DNA of 14,916 bases, taken from NCBI GenBank assembly GCA_030635005.1, contig DAOVZS010000040.1, positions 1-14,916 on the forward strand, read 5' to 3'. The position numbers and the translations under genes were made by a program. Positions 13,899 through 14,916 of this stretch are shown here, one piece after another. Source of the stretch: Thiomargarita sp. (GTDB lineage Bacteria > Pseudomonadota > Gammaproteobacteria > Beggiatoales > Beggiatoaceae). The notes below the pieces were generated by a model. That model was not told where the DNA came from and searched no databases. It saw only the letters and a program-made list of their open reading frames with translations. Each line of letters begins with the position of its first letter. Positions within the stretch are counted from its first letter, which is position 1.

Positions 13899-14916
13899 CT
13901 AAGGTGCGGTGAGTGTCACTTCCAATCCTGGATAAACATTATACGGTTTATCCTGTTCATTCCATTTTGCAAGATCACTTAGAGATACATTATATAACTC
14001 TGCAATATCCTCCAAACTTTCTCCCCCTTTCGCATGATGCACTTTTTTTATAGGAACTGTTTTTTCTGCAAGTTTATCTTGTGGCGGTGGACTTAAACGT
14101 AATGTTTGTCCTGCTTTGATCTTATAAGGGGGCTTTATATTATTCCAAACTGCTAAATCCTCTGCATTATAACCGTTTTGTGTCGCAATCGTAGATAAAC
14201 TGTCTCCAAAAACGACCATATAATTCTCTTCCTCCTCTTCCTTGTCAAATGAAGGAGCAGCCGTTGTGACATGTAAGGATTGTCCTATCGATAATTCATA
14301 AGGGGCTTGCAAATTATTCAAAGCGATTAATTCAGCTTCAGTGATATTATAATTTCTGGCTAAATTAGCCACAGTATCACCATCTAACACAGTATGATAT
14401 TCTGTTATTGTCTCCGATGGTAGTTCTTCTGGCGGCTGCACTGTTAATATTTGATCAACAGTCACCTGTTCAATCTTATTCCAAATACCTAACTCTGTTG
14501 GATCGATATTATACTGTTTTGCTATGGACTTCAAAGTCTCACCTTTTTGCACAGTATGCTGACCCTTAGCACTGTCCAGATCTGCTGACACAATCTGAGG
14601 CGGTTCATTGGGAGTTACTGGAATTGTGGTAGATTCTAATACCACTTCGTCAGAAGGTTCAACCTGTAAATATGCTATTGTCGCTGGTGTTATAGTATAA
14701 GGTTGTTTGAGATTATTCCATTCGATCAGATCATCCATACTACAATCATAAAGTTCTGCTATTACATGTAAAGTATCATTATCTTGTACAATATGATTCT
14801 TGAGTCCCTTAATAAGGAGTATTTTAGGTACAGGGGCTTCCTCCTGCGTTTCTTCCACGTCATTTGCTGCTACTTCACTAACTGGAAGAGCAGTTTTAGT
14901 TTCTGAAGGCGTTAAA
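13899..14916 (-). CDS. Multi-LysM peptidoglycan-binding protein in the nlpD position (5' end outside window)
   Basis: The frame is open from its TAG at 13899 to the right edge. A GTG at 14858 is an internal codon, because sense codons rich in Thr, Ser and Ala continue for 19 more residues upstream. The visible 338 residues hold five LysM modules joined by Pro/Thr/Glu-rich linkers. The modules have the N-N-x-x-x-P-Y-x-(I/L)-x-x-G-Q-x-L pattern of the NlpD LysM subfamily. The protein ends right after the fifth LysM (VTLTAP), without the C-terminal LytM (M23) domain through which NlpD activates amidases. One linker carries a run of five Glu. An envelope location is likely, but the signal sequence is outside the window. 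The stop is 11 bases before rpoS, the classic nlpD-rpoS order. It may be a shortened NlpD homologue or a separate LysM protein. Confidence 0.85.
   Translation of the reverse strand, partial: LTPSETKTALPVSEVAANDVEETQEEAPVPKILLIKGLKNHIVQDNDTLHVIAELYDCSMDDLIEWNNLKQPYTITPATIAYLQVEPSDEVVLESTTIPVTPNEPPQIVSADLDSAKGQHTVQKGETLKSIAKQYNIDPTELGIWNKIEQVTVDQILTVQPPEELPSETITEYHTVLDGDTVANLARNYNITEAELIALNNLQAPYELSIGQSLHVTTAAPSFDKEEEEENYMVVFGDSLSTIATQNGYNAEDLAVWNNIKPPYKIKAGQTLRLSPPPQDKLAEKTVPIKKVHHAKGGESLEDIAELYNVSLSDLAKWNEQDKPYNVYPGLEVTLTAP
13908..14798 (-). repeat. Five tandem LysM modules
   Basis: The modules lie at about 14664-14798, 14433-14561, 14265-14402, 14091-14225 and 13908-14042. Each has a G-(D/E)-(T/S)-L-like turn (N-D-T-L in the first) and a W-N or N-N dipeptide before the second strand. 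Module 2 lacks the PY dipeptide and module 5 has a G-G-E-S-L variant. Centre-to-centre spacing is about 170-235 bases. The modules are clearly related but diverged at the DNA level. Confidence 0.85.
13930..13953 (-). promoter_or_regulatory. Inverted repeat enclosing a TATAAT, candidate rpoS-proximal regulatory site
   Basis: GGATAAAC and GTTTATCC form an 8-bp inverted repeat with an 8-base centre. On the minus strand the centre contains TATAAT (13938-13943), 50 to 56 bases before the rpoS ATG and inside the last codons of the LysM gene. No convincing -35 sequence is seen. The rpoS promoter lies within nlpD in enterics, so the place is plausible, but this is weak evidence. Confidence 0.3.

Noticed and set aside
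14856..14858. GTG as the start codon of the LysM protein
   Set aside because: The frame stays open upstream to the window edge with linker-like residues and there is no signal sequence after this GTG, so it is an internal valine codon.
1..14916. Defence system, phage, transposon or CRISPR elements
   Set aside because: No transposase, integrase, nuclease, toxin-antitoxin pair, terminal repeats or spaced direct repeats were seen; nearly all genes are housekeeping or envelope genes.

Overview
The window looks like chromosomal core DNA from an AT-rich gammaproteobacterium. The evidence is an RpoS-type sigma factor directly downstream of a LysM protein (the nlpD-rpoS arrangement), a leuS-lptE pair, yciB with yciI, and mlaF-mlaE. 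The low GC content and a seven-bladed WD40 lipoprotein would suit the Beggiatoa/Thiotrichales part of the class. That placement is an inference from style and gene content, not proven here. Coding density is very high, no stretch over about 90 bases lacks a gene, and I see no tRNA, rRNA, CRISPR array, insertion sequence, prophage gene or riboswitch.

Left block (1-11276, all on the minus strand, so read from right to left). yciB, a small alarmone hydrolase of the MESH1 type, yciI and a parvulin-type periplasmic isomerase form a tight run with overlaps of a few bases. An 88-base gap follows, holding a hairpin and a G-quadruplex-type G-rich tract. Next come a WD40-repeat lipoprotein and bioA (biotin synthesis), 3 bases apart, then an exported protein of unknown function. 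leuS and lptE (LPS transport to the outer membrane) overlap by 4 bases. lptE overlaps an unknown membrane-anchored Gly/Ala-rich protein, which is followed by the start of another small hydrophobic protein cut by the left edge.

Middle block (11334-12922, plus strand). mlaF and mlaE encode the ATPase and permease of a phospholipid transporter that maintains outer membrane asymmetry. The usual mlaD, mlaC and mlaB do not follow. A strong hairpin separates mlaE from the convergent rpoS.

Right block (12961-14916, minus strand). A protein with at least five LysM peptidoglycan-binding repeats is open at the right edge and ends 11 bases before rpoS. It sits where nlpD normally sits, but its C-terminus lacks the LytM domain of NlpD.

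Many of the genes concern the cell envelope (LptE, MlaFE, the LysM protein, the PpiC-like chaperone, YciB, the WD40 lipoprotein). Two genes concern stress physiology (the alarmone hydrolase and RpoS). I found no clear new multi-gene system. The most interesting points are the LytM-less NlpD-position protein, the orphan mlaFE pair, the alarmone hydrolase inserted between yciB and yciI, the G-rich tract before the WD40 lipoprotein, and two unrecognised envelope proteins flanking leuS-lptE.
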